DNA of 45,574 bases from CAZOIA01 sp964579675 (GTDB taxonomy: Bacteria > Planctomycetota > Phycisphaerae > UBA1845 > PWPN01): assembly GCA_964579675.1 (NCBI GenBank), contig CAZOIA010000015.1, positions 1-45,574 of the forward strand. Direction: 5' to 3'. Of the stretch, positions 23,423 to 31,780 are shown piece by piece (the stretch's first letter is position 1; each line of letters starts with the position of its first letter). The notes beneath the pieces are model-generated. The model worked only from the letters and a program-made list of their open reading frames with translations. It ran no database searches and was not told the origin of the DNA. Position numbers and translations under genes: made by a program.

Positions 23423-26400
23423 ATGGGCGCTTATGGAAAGAAGAATCTGGAGTGCCCCAAGGCGGTACTTGCATCGGGGCATCGGGTGATGGTGTTGGTG
23501 GCTGCGGCCGCGATGGTCGGCGGGCTGGCGGTGGTGCCGGCCCTGGCCACTGATGTCCCCGCCGGCTCGGACCTGTTTTCGACGCCCCCCGGGTATGGAA
23601 CCTACGACGAGGTCAGCCTGCCGGCAGACTTCTTCGGGCCGGGATCGGACCCGTTTGACGGCGTCATCTACCTCGAGGGCGACCCGTTCCCGGTTCCCGG
23701 GCCGAACGGGAACGAGGAGGCCGACACGATTGTCGAGCGACTCGCGGATGCGAGTCTTCCCGACCCCTACTCCAGCACGGCCACCGTTGACACGCAGATG
23801 ATCGCTCTGGACCTCAAGAGCACGTCGCCGATCACGGTGACCTTCGATGGCGGCATGAACTGGTCAACGTATGACGTGCGGGTGTGTCTGTCGAGCGTTG
23901 ACCCTCAGCCGATCGGGTGGATGACGATTCAACACTTGTGCCCGGACGGCGGCCAATTCAGCTCGCTCACCCCCGTAGTGCCCAAGCTGATCTTTGATCG
24001 GGTTTCGGGATCTTCCGGGTCAGAACATGAGGAACTGGATCCTGCCGACACCCTCAACTTTACCGTTTCCAATGGCTTCTGGTCGCACTTCGACCCGGGG
24101 TACGGGCTCTACGTGACCACGGGCGGCTACGCGGATCACGATTGTGACGGTACCGCTGATGTTCCGTTCCCACCGTCCAGTCCCAGTCCGAACGGGTTCT
24201 TCATCGGCGTGTACTGGTGGCCTTGCAATGGCATTCCCGGCGGCGGGCTCACCCGCGAGTCGAACAAGGAGTTCACCAGCGAGGCCGAGCAACTCGCCGC
24301 CCACGGCATCTACCCCGGGGGCTCGGGCCAGCCCGAGTGCAGACCGAACGAGCAGAGAACGGGATGCATGCCCCAGACCTGTCCGCTCCCGGAGGAGTGC
24401 GTCCCGACCCGGATCCGCGTGGACTACACCGCCCAGCCACCGGCCTACGCCGTCCTCTCATGCGAGTGCATGCCCCCGGGCAGTTGTCACGTGGAATACG
24501 ATCCGGGGATTCAGGAGCCATACTGCGCGGGGTTCTGTCCGGACCCCGAGACCTGCGAGCTGATCGAGGTGAACAACGGCGACGGGACCTTTGATTACGT
24601 CTGCCGGTGCGAGCCCGGTGGTCTGGAGGAGGCCTGCTGCCTGCCGGACGGCTCTTGCCAAGAACTCCCGCCGCACGAGTGCGATGCTCTGGGCGGGACC
24701 CCCATGGGACCCGGGAGCGTGTGCACGGGTATGCAGGAAGCCTGCTGCCTGGAAGACGGCATGTGCCTGGACGCCGACCCCATGTGTTGTGACTACATGG
24801 GCGGCATACCCCAGGGGCCGGGAACGGCCTGCGCCGGGCGGACCGAGGCCTGCTGTTACGACGACGGGGCCTGCCAGGACGGTGACCCCGTGTGTTGTGT
24901 GGCCGGGGGCGGCGAACCGCAGGGGCCCGGCACGATGTGCACCGAGCCGGAGGCCTGCTGTCTCAGCACCGACCCCTACGAATGTGTGGATGTTGACCCC
25001 TTGTGTTGTGACGACATGGGCGGGGTGCCTCAGGGACCCGGGACGCAGTGCAGCGGCATGACCATTGCCTGTTGTCTGCCGGACGGCTCCTGTGCTGATG
25101 TGGATAGGCTGTGCTGTGACGAACTGAACGGTATGCCCTCGCCTACCGGCGAGCCTGCATGCCTGGGTGATCTCAACGGCAACGGCGTCGACGACGCCTG
25201 CGAGCAGCCGTGTGAACCGGACCCGCTCGGGGTGTACTGCGTCGATGTGGTTTGCCCTGATATTAATGACCTCTGCCTGCCGGTGCTGGTCAACTACAAC
25301 CCGGCCACTGGCCAGACCATCGTGCTCGAATGTGAGTGTATAGACCCCGACTACTGCCACGTGGAGCCGGGTTTCACCCAACCGGAACCGATCTGCATGG
25401 GCGTGTGCGAGGATCCCATCGAAACGTGCGAGCGGTTCGTCGAGACCCAGCCCGACCAGACCGAGAACATCTGGTGCGAGTGCGTGGGTCAGCCCGTCCC
25501 GTACGCGATCGAGTTCTCGCTCGATATCGGTTCGGACAAGGAGCTGAGTGATCCGAACAGTAATCCGATCACCGAGTGCGACGAGGGGTTTGATCCCGGG
25601 GACGTCTATCAGTGGCAAAGCGCCCCGGTGACGCCGCCTGCGGTGCCCGGTGGTCGCGACGGGTTCAAGGACGACGAGATCATCTTCAGCGTCATGGGTA
25701 TCATCGATGATCCTCCGCCCGATCCGCCCGACCCCTGCGTACCGCCCTGCACCGCCGTCCCGGTCGGTACGGGTAGCCCGCAGGAGTACTCGCGGTACTT
25801 CGACCTGGACGGTCATGACCAGACCGACTTCCCCATGGTCGAGTACACCCTTGAATGGTGGCCAGAGCCGCTGCCGCATCCGATCCCAGAGGAGTGGCTG
25901 CAGTCGATGTGCGTCTACCCGATCATGTTCCTGGCGATCTCCTATGACGACGACCAGGCTGACGGGTGGCCCGAGGTTCGGCCGCCGGGCGACGTGCCCG
26001 TGGACGTTGTCTCACCGGCCGGTCTCACCTACGGCACCCAGCCAAGCCAGGACGAGGTGATCGGCGCGACGGTGATACCGGTCGTGCCCGGTGGTCTGTA
26101 CAGCGTCGCCTGGATGTACCCGATCGCGGATGAGTGGATGGTCCATCAGGATCTGGCTCCCAATCCGAACGTTCGTGAGGCCGACGATGACGACGTGGAC
26201 TCGCTGGACATCGTCGAGCCCATGACCGCCAACCCGCCGTGCGAGTTCTGGCTGTTCAGCCCGGACCACGAGGCGACATACTTTGATCCGTGGACCGGCC
26301 AGCCGCTCGATCCCGGCGGGATCTACGAGGTTTGGACGCCGGGCGGTCCGGGTGGGGGCCCGGTCCAGGTCATCGACGAGGTCATCCACCTGGGTATTCC

Positions 26401-27253
26401 GGAGGATGCCGACATCGATGCGTTTGAACTGGTCTTCATGGAGCAGCAGCCCGCGGAGCAGCCGGAGCAGATGCCCGTACTCGCCCTGATCTTCAGCGTG
26501 GATGAGGACGATCCGCTCACACCGTTTATCGACGAATCGGGCGGGCTGAATCCCAACATGATCTACGCTTCGTACCTGACGGGTTGGAGTTGGCCCATCC
26601 TTGATCGGCCGCTGGACGACGACATCGACGGCCTGGCCAACTGGCTGTACGAGATGGTGCCCCCGCCAGCGTATCCATACACCGTCGCCTGGCGGAGCGT
26701 GAGAAACCACACGAACCTGGGGCCGCTGGCCATCCAGTTGGATCCGCTCGCGACCGACACCCCCGTCGTCAGCGAGACCCGGCGGGGTGGGATCCAGCAG
26801 ATCGAGGTCGATTTCAATGAGCCGGTCCAGGTCGTAGGTCCCCTTCAGGCGGTGGACGCCAACACCAACATCGTTTTCCCGGTGACCGCTTGGAGCTTGA
26901 TCAACGGCAACCAGACGCTGGTCATGAACTGGATTTATCCCGGGACCCCGCAGCCCACGGGTCTGCCCGATCGGGCGTGCTATCGGATCGACCTGGCCGG
27001 TTCCATTGTCAGTGCAGGAGGCTGGATCCTTGGCGACGACACGGACTGCCTGGTGAAGGGCCTGGCCGGTAACGTCAACGGTGACAACAACACCGACCTG
27101 ATCGATGCGGCGTTCGTCAAGAGCAAGAACGGCAGCCCCGTTCTGCCCTTGAACATCCGGTTCGATCTGAACTTGGACGGCAACATCGACCTGATCGACA
27201 TGGCCTATTGCAAGAGCCTGAACGGCGGTTCAGCAACCTGTCCGTGCCAGTAA
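23423..27253 (+). CDS. Large secreted protein with Cys-rich repeats and C-terminal dockerin-like module
   Basis: 1276 residues; ATG at 23423 five bases after GGAGGTG. A long signal region ends near VVPALATDVPAG. About 24625-25165 encodes five units of a Cys-rich repeat, pattern ACCLxDGxC-DxDPxCCDxxGGxPQGPGTxC, about 30-36 residues each. Flanking them are paired segments with CEC and CHVE (CECMPPGSCHVEYDPG; CECIDPDYCHVEPGF), another internal duplication. A long acidic, Pro-rich middle follows. The C-terminus repeats the module of the 21727 gene (VAWRSVRNHTNLG, VVSETRRGGIQQIEVDF, DRACYRIDLAG) and ends with calcium loops NVNGDNNTDLID and DLNLDGNIDLID, then ATCPCQ. Likely disulphide-rich and extracellular; no enzymatic site recognised. 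Confidence 0.85.
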   Translation: MGAYGKKNLECPKAVLASGHRVMVLVAAAAMVGGLAVVPALATDVPAGSDLFSTPPGYGTYDEVSLPADFFGPGSDPFDGVIYLEGDPFPVPGPNGNEEADTIVERLADASLPDPYSSTATVDTQMIALDLKSTSPITVTFDGGMNWSTYDVRVCLSSVDPQPIGWMTIQHLCPDGGQFSSLTPVVPKLIFDRVSGSSGSEHEELDPADTLNFTVSNGFWSHFDPGYGLYVTTGGYADHDCDGTADVPFPPSSPSPNGFFIGVYWWPCNGIPGGGLTRESNKEFTSEAEQLAAHGIYPGGSGQPECRPNEQRTGCMPQTCPLPEECVPTRIRVDYTAQPPAYAVLSCECMPPGSCHVEYDPGIQEPYCAGFCPDPETCELIEVNNGDGTFDYVCRCEPGGLEEACCLPDGSCQELPPHECDALGGTPMGPGSVCTGMQEACCLEDGMCLDADPMCCDYMGGIPQGPGTACAGRTEACCYDDGACQDGDPVCCVAGGGEPQGPGTMCTEPEACCLSTDPYECVDVDPLCCDDMGGVPQGPGTQCSGMTIACCLPDGSCADVDRLCCDELNGMPSPTGEPACLGDLNGNGVDDACEQPCEPDPLGVYCVDVVCPDINDLCLPVLVNYNPATGQTIVLECECIDPDYCHVEPGFTQPEPICMGVCEDPIETCERFVETQPDQTENIWCECVGQPVPYAIEFSLDIGSDKELSDPNSNPITECDEGFDPGDVYQWQSAPVTPPAVPGGRDGFKDDEIIFSVMGIIDDPPPDPPDPCVPPCTAVPVGTGSPQEYSRYFDLDGHDQTDFPMVEYTLEWWPEPLPHPIPEEWLQSMCVYPIMFLAISYDDDQADGWPEVRPPGDVPVDVVSPAGLTYGTQPSQDEVIGATVIPVVPGGLYSVAWMYPIADEWMVHQDLAPNPNVREADDDDVDSLDIVEPMTANPPCEFWLFSPDHEATYFDPWTGQPLDPGGIYEVWTPGGPGGGPVQVIDEVIHLGIPEDADIDAFELVFMEQQPAEQPEQMPVLALIFSVDEDDPLTPFIDESGGLNPNMIYASYLTGWSWPILDRPLDDDIDGLANWLYEMVPPPAYPYTVAWRSVRNHTNLGPLAIQLDPLATDTPVVSETRRGGIQQIEVDFNEPVQVVGPLQAVDANTNIVFPVTAWSLINGNQTLVMNWIYPGTPQPTGLPDRACYRIDLAGSIVSAGGWILGDDTDCLVKGLAGNVNGDNNTDLIDAAFVKSKNGSPVLPLNIRFDLNLDGNIDLIDMAYCKSLNGGSATCPCQ

Positions 27254-27295
27254 GAACCGGGTGAGTCGGGACCGGACGTGTTGTCCCAATCTGAC

Positions 27296-27366
27296 GCCGG
27301 GAAGCGTTTGCCTCGCAATCAAGGGGAAAGAACCAGACCTCCGCGAGGCAAGCGCTCTCCCGGCGG
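27296..27366 (+). terminator. Hairpin after the second dockerin-like gene
   Basis: GCCGGGAAGCGTTTGCCTCGC and CGCGAGGCAAGCGCTCTCCC form an imperfect stem of about 18 pairs around a 25-base loop, starting about 43 bases after the stop at 27253. Sequence and placement match 22722-22781. It lies just ahead of the macrodomain promoter. Confidence 0.5.
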
Positions 27367-27393
27367 TATTCGTGTTCGGTCTTGCCGGGGGCA

Positions 27394-27423
27394 TTGACGC
27401 CTGATTCGGCGATTGAGTATACT
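27394..27423 (+). promoter_or_regulatory. Predicted promoter giving a leaderless macrodomain message
   Basis: TTGACG (27394-27399), 18-base spacer, TATACT (27418-27423). A start site six to eight bases further falls at 27430-27431, on the ATG. No ribosome binding site is visible before that ATG. Confidence 0.6.
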
Positions 27424-27430
27424 GAGCCGC

Positions 27431-27982
27431 ATGGCAGCCGCTCTCGTTGATCGACTGGTACTTCAGCAAGGCGACATCACGCAGGTCTCAGTGGACGCGG
27501 TTGTCAACGCCGCCAACACGTCGCTGCTGGGCGGGGGAGGCGTTGACGGGGCGATTCACCGGGCTGCCGGGCCCGAGCTGCTGGCCGAATGCCGGACGGT
27601 GGGCGGATGCCCGACCGGATCGGCGAGAATCACCAAAGCCTACAATCTCCCCGCGCGATTCATCATCCATGCCGTCGGGCCCGTCTATCGCGACGGCGCC
27701 TCCGGCGAGCCCGAGTTGCTGGCGGGGTGCTACCGGACCGCCCTGAGCCTCGCCGTCGAGAACGGATGCAGCTCGATCGCGTTCCCCGCCATCAGTTGCG
27801 GGGTCTACGGATACCCCCTGGCCCCGGCAGCTCAGATCGCACTGCGGGAAACGGCCGACTTCCTTCGTGACCACGCTGGGATCAAGCGGGCGGTCTTCGT
27901 CCTGTTCGACCAGCGGGCTTACCGCGCGTTCAGTCAGGTTTACCAGGAGCTCATCAGCCGCGATCCGGAGTCCCGCTCGTGA
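27431..27982 (+). CDS. Macrodomain protein (MacroD/YmdB-type O-acetyl-ADP-ribose deacetylase)
   Basis: 183 residues from the ATG at 27431. Family members remove ADP-ribose or acetyl groups from ADP-ribosylated proteins and O-acetyl-ADP-ribose. Motifs: VVNAANTSLLGGGGVDGAIH (adenine and distal-ribose site with the catalytic Asn/Asp-type loop), GCPTGSARITKAYNLP, FIIHAVGPVY, AFPAISCGVYGYP (diphosphate loop) and ADFLRDH. Length and motifs fit the MacroD-type class closely. The frame is also open to an upstream start at 27413, but the promoter overlaps it. It overlaps the next gene by four bases (GTGA). Confidence 0.95.
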   Translation: MAAALVDRLVLQQGDITQVSVDAVVNAANTSLLGGGGVDGAIHRAAGPELLAECRTVGGCPTGSARITKAYNLPARFIIHAVGPVYRDGASGEPELLAGCYRTALSLAVENGCSSIAFPAISCGVYGYPLAPAAQIALRETADFLRDHAGIKRAVFVLFDQRAYRAFSQVYQELISRDPESRS

Positions 27983-29001
27983 AACTCACGTGGCAACGTC
28001 GGCATCTGCATCTGCGCCATCCCTTCAACATCGCCAGGTCCGCCCCCAGTGCCGATACGGCCAAGGAGGTCCTGCTCGCCCGGATCGAACACGACGGGCA
28101 GGTGGGGTGGGGAGAAGCGGCGCCTGTTTCCTACTACCACCAGTCGCTGGATTCGGCGGAGAATACGTTGGCCCGGGCCCGCGAGATGCTCGGTAACGAT
28201 CCGTTCGCACTGGACGCCATCCTCGATCCGATCCGCTCGCGGTTCACCGATCAACCCGCAGCCATCGCTGCGGTGGACGGGGCGCTGCACGATCTGGTCG
28301 GTAAGCTGCTCGGCGTGCCGGTGTGGAAGCTCCTGGGGCTGGACCCGTCACGGATGCCGCTGACTTCGCTGACGATCGGCATCGACGACCTCGAAACGAT
28401 CGCCCAGAAGGTACGCGAGGCGGCGGGCTTCCCGATTCTCAAGATCAAGGTCGGCACGCCCCACGACGATGCGATCCTCTCCATTGTCCGCCGCCAGGCA
28501 CCGGACAAGGTGCTTCGGGTGGACGCGAACTGCGGCTGGTCGTCGAGCAATGTGCTGGAGCGGTGCCGGCACATGGCAACCTGGGGGGTGGAGCTGATCG
28601 AGCAGCCGACGGCTCCGTGCGATCATGAAGCGCTGCCCGCGGTTCGGGCGGCAGGGCTGCCCCCGCTCATTGCGGACGAGAGTTGTATCGGTGTTGAGGA
28701 CGTGCTGGGCTGCGTGGGCCTGTTCGACGGTATCAACATCAAGATCTGCAAGTGTGGCGGGATCCGACCGGCAATCCGAATGATCCACACCGCGCGGGCC
28801 GCGGGCTTGAGCGTGATGTTGGGGTGCATGGTCGAAACGTCTGTTGGGATTGCCGCGGCGGCGCACCTAGCACCGATGGCTGACTACGTGGATCTGGACG
28901 GGCATCTCCTGTTGGCGGACGATCCATTCGAGGGGATCGGGGGCGACGGTGGCCGCCTGAGGCTGACCGACAAGCCCGGGCTCGGCATCAGTGAGGGCTG
29001 A
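27979..29001 (+). CDS. Enolase-superfamily dipeptide epimerase (L-Ala-D/L-Glu epimerase-like)
   Basis: 340 residues; GTG start at 27979 overlapping the macrodomain stop. The enolase fold is clear: capping domain at the N-terminus (LRHPFNIARS, GWGEAAPVSYY), then the barrel with the acid/base pair KIKVG, metal ligands in VDANCGW, ELIEQPT and LIADESC, the second Lys in GINIKICKCGGI, and YVDLDGHLLL near the end. These match the muconate-lactonising subgroup that includes L-Ala-D/L-Glu epimerases, which recycle murein peptides or act on other dipeptides; the exact substrate is uncertain. Confidence 0.9.
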   Translation: MKLTWQRRHLHLRHPFNIARSAPSADTAKEVLLARIEHDGQVGWGEAAPVSYYHQSLDSAENTLARAREMLGNDPFALDAILDPIRSRFTDQPAAIAAVDGALHDLVGKLLGVPVWKLLGLDPSRMPLTSLTIGIDDLETIAQKVREAAGFPILKIKVGTPHDDAILSIVRRQAPDKVLRVDANCGWSSSNVLERCRHMATWGVELIEQPTAPCDHEALPAVRAAGLPPLIADESCIGVEDVLGCVGLFDGINIKICKCGGIRPAIRMIHTARAAGLSVMLGCMVETSVGIAAAAHLAPMADYVDLDGHLLLADDPFEGIGGDGGRLRLTDKPGLGISEG

Positions 29002-29047
29002 GCAACTGCGTTCCCACGCCCTTGGCTGATCTCGAATCGACATCGCG

Positions 29048-30055
29048 TCAAGGTAATGTGGCGCTGGCACCGCCGGAGAGCCTTTCAGAACCGGGAGCCA
29101 GCGCATCATCAACGCCCGCCACGCGGACGGTGTTGCGACCCGCCGCCTTCGCGGCGTACAGCGCGTTGTCCGCTTTTTTCAGAAGGTCTTGGGGGCTGTT
29201 GGTGGTCTCATCTCGCTGCGCGACACCGACACTGATCGTGACCGCCAACCGCAGATGCGCGTGTCGGAGCGTCTGTGATTCCACGCTCCGCCGGAGCCGC
29301 CCCCCTGCCTGCGCCGCCATCTCCACCGTCGATTCGGGACACAGGACGAGGAACTCCTCGCCGCCCAGGCGGCAGACCTTGTCCCCGATGCGGGCGCGTT
29401 TCGCCAGCACCTTCGCGGTTTCACGAAGCACCATGTCGCCGACATCATGGCCGTGAGCATCGTTGACCCGCTTGAAGTGGTCCATGTCCAGCACCATACA
29501 GGACATAGGCTGCCCGTGGCGGAGGGTGGTCTCCCAATGCTCATTCAGTCGTTGCAGCGCCTCCCGGCGGTTGGCCAGGCCGGTCAGCTCATCGGTGGTG
29601 GCTATCTCCACGAGCTTGCTGTTCAAGACGGCCAACTCGGCATTGGCCTTATGGATCTCGCGGTTCTGTCGGGCGAGATCGGCTTCCAGGTCGACGATTC
29701 GGCTGGCGGCCTTCAACCTCGCCAGCAGCTCTCCGCGGACAGGGGGCTTGGACATGAAGTCATCGGCCCCGGCTTCGAATGCTTCAACGACCTTGTCGGT
29801 GTGGGCGGTCAGAATAATGGCATAAACGAAGCCGATGTATTCAGAATGGCGGATGGTCCGGCACAGCTCCAGGCCGCTCATCAAGGGCATGTCCCAATCG
29901 GTGATGACGATCTGGTGACCCTCCGCACGAAGAACGCCAAGTGCCTCCACGCCGTTGGACGCCGAGGACACCTCGTATCCTGCCTGGGTAAGAAAGCCCT
30001 CCAGCAGCCTCAGCACCGACGAGTCATCATCGACGATCAGTACGCCCCTGCGCAT
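29048..30055 (-). CDS. REC-GGDEF diguanylate cyclase
   Basis: 335 residues from the ATG at 30055, about eight bases after AAAGGA. REC domain (about 1-120): VLIVDDDS acid pocket, ITDWDMPLMSG phospho-acceptor Asp, SKPP Lys. A coiled coil (QNREIHKANAELAVLNSKL) leads to the GGDEF domain: ATTDELTGLANRRE, MVLDMDHFKRVND, the active CRLGGEEFLVL and an RIGD inhibitory site five residues before it, then ISVGVA and KKADNALYAAKAAGRN. It should make c-di-GMP on phosphorylation and be feedback inhibited. It is last in a four-gene signalling run, 36 bases after the HD-GYP gene. Confidence 0.95.
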   Translation of the reverse strand: MRRGVLIVDDDSSVLRLLEGFLTQAGYEVSSASNGVEALGVLRAEGHQIVITDWDMPLMSGLELCRTIRHSEYIGFVYAIILTAHTDKVVEAFEAGADDFMSKPPVRGELLARLKAASRIVDLEADLARQNREIHKANAELAVLNSKLVEIATTDELTGLANRREALQRLNEHWETTLRHGQPMSCMVLDMDHFKRVNDAHGHDVGDMVLRETAKVLAKRARIGDKVCRLGGEEFLVLCPESTVEMAAQAGGRLRRSVESQTLRHAHLRLAVTISVGVAQRDETTNSPQDLLKKADNALYAAKAAGRNTVRVAGVDDALAPGSERLSGGASATLP

Positions 30056-30091
30056 GGCCCCGTCCTTTCGCGCCACGAGGACCGAGAACCG

Positions 30092-31780
30092 TCAATCCCG
30101 GTTGCCCACTGCCGCCGGTTCCAGGCCGACCATTTCCCTGTCATCCCCGGTTTCGGCCGATCCTGTACCGTCACAATCCGGGCTCCGGGACGCCAACCTC
30201 TCGAACTCCTGCTCGCGCCTGAAGAACGCCGCCACCACTTGGGGATCGAAGTGTGACCCGCTGTCCTTGCGAATGATCGCCGCCGCCTTTTCGTGGGGCA
30301 CGGCCGCCTTGTAGACCCGCTTCGAGGTCAATGCGTCGTACACGTCGGCCACGCCCATGATCCTCGCCGCCAGCGGAATGTCCTCGCCGGCCAATCCGTC
30401 CGGGTATCCCGAACCGTCGAACTTCTCGTGGTGGTGGTAGGCGATCTCCATGCCCATCTTGAGGAAGTCCTGCGTACGCCCCTGCTCGATGAGGTCTCGA
30501 ATGGTATCACCGCCGACAGTCGAGTGCCGCTTCATCAGCTCGAACTCCTCCGCCGTCAGCTTCGCCGGTTTGAGCAGGATCCGATCGGGAACCCCCACCT
30601 TCCCGATGTCGTGGAGCGGTGAGGAGCGAACGATCGTATCAATGAAGGCCTTGTCAATGACGGGACTGTGCGTCGGCGTTTCCGCCAGTGCTTCGCTCAG
30701 CAGCCGACAGTAGGCCTGCACCCGTTCAAGGTGTTCACCCGTTTCCGGGTCACGATGCTCGGCCAGCTTCGCCAGGGCCAGGATGGTCGCGTCTCTTGCT
30801 TCGTTTCGCTCCTGAAGCCGAATCTGGTTGCGAATCGCGATGGCGCCGGCCTCGGCAATCGCCCTTAATCCGGCCACGCTTTCCTCATCGTAGCCCGCGC
30901 CGCCGATCCGGCCGGTCACGTTGAGCACGCCGACCGGCCCGCCCGGAGTCACCAGTGAGGACGACGCCAGGGGGACACTGGCGAAGAAATCGCTGTCGTA
31001 TCGGTCCTCGTGACCTTCGAGTTGTTTCACGTCGTTCACCACGATTCTCTGGGATTCAGCGAAAATGCGACCGGCGATCGGCGCGCCGACCGGAACCCGG
31101 GCGGTCGCCTTGATCTCATCGTCGAGACCGATTGCCGCCTTGATGACAAGGTACTCCCCGCTGATGTCCGGCAGCATCAACGATACGCGGGTGCTGTTCA
31201 ACACCTCAGCGGTTGTGGCAACCACCACCTCTGCCACGTCATCGAGGTTGTCAAGCCCGTTAAGCTCCGAAACGAACTGGTGAAGACGACGAATCGTCGC
31301 CGTCCGCTCCGCGACGCGTCGCTCCAGGTCTTCGTTGAGATACCGGAGCTCGTGATTGGCACGGTCCAACTCAGCCGTCAGAATCCGCTCCGATATGGCC
31401 AGGCGGTACTGCTCAAGGCAATCCTTGATCGTTCTCACCAGAAGCTCGCGGGGACACGGCTTGTGAAGAAACCGGAAGATGTGGCCTTCGTGCAGGGCCT
31501 CGACTACGACCTGCAGATCCGCCTGGCCGGTTAACATGACCGAAACCGTATACGGTGCGACAAGGCTCGCCTGCCGCAGAAACTCGATCCCGCTCATCTC
31601 CGGCATGTTGTAGTCGACAAGAAAGGCAGCAAAGGGGCCCTCTTCCTCGAGCGCCGCCAGCCCTTCCCTTCCGCTCGCCGCAGTGGTGATGTCAAAGTCA
31701 CGACGAAGCTGGCGCCGCAGGCCCTCCAGGACGTTGACTTCATCGTCCACGCACAAAACTTTCTGGCTGATTTCGTTCAT
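30092..31780 (-). CDS. REC-GAF-HD-GYP phosphodiesterase
   Basis: 562 residues from the ATG at 31780, which overlaps the previous stop (ATGA). REC (about 1-120): KVLCVDDEVNVLEGLRR, LVDYNMPEMSG, LHKPC. A coiled coil (RANHELRYLNEDLERRVAERT) leads to a GAF-like domain (about 165-320) and then an HD-GYP domain: SPLHDIGKVGVPDRILLKP, MKRHSTVGGDTI, and YHHHEKFDGSGYPDGLAGED with the GYP motif, followed by MGVADVYDALTSKRVYK. All HD-GYP metal ligands appear present, so it should hydrolyse c-di-GMP. Its synthesis partner, the GGDEF gene, is next downstream. Confidence 0.95.
   Translation of the reverse strand: MNEISQKVLCVDDEVNVLEGLRRQLRRDFDITTAASGREGLAALEEEGPFAAFLVDYNMPEMSGIEFLRQASLVAPYTVSVMLTGQADLQVVVEALHEGHIFRFLHKPCPRELLVRTIKDCLEQYRLAISERILTAELDRANHELRYLNEDLERRVAERTATIRRLHQFVSELNGLDNLDDVAEVVVATTAEVLNSTRVSLMLPDISGEYLVIKAAIGLDDEIKATARVPVGAPIAGRIFAESQRIVVNDVKQLEGHEDRYDSDFFASVPLASSSLVTPGGPVGVLNVTGRIGGAGYDEESVAGLRAIAEAGAIAIRNQIRLQERNEARDATILALAKLAEHRDPETGEHLERVQAYCRLLSEALAETPTHSPVIDKAFIDTIVRSSPLHDIGKVGVPDRILLKPAKLTAEEFELMKRHSTVGGDTIRDLIEQGRTQDFLKMGMEIAYHHHEKFDGSGYPDGLAGEDIPLAARIMGVADVYDALTSKRVYKAAVPHEKAAAIIRKDSGSHFDPQVVAAFFRREQEFERLASRSPDCDGTGSAETGDDREMVGLEPAAVGNRD

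Noticed and set aside
24458..25879. 473-codon open frame opposite the Cys-rich protein
   Set aside because: The plus-strand repeat units are regular at protein level; the antisense frame is open only because of base composition.
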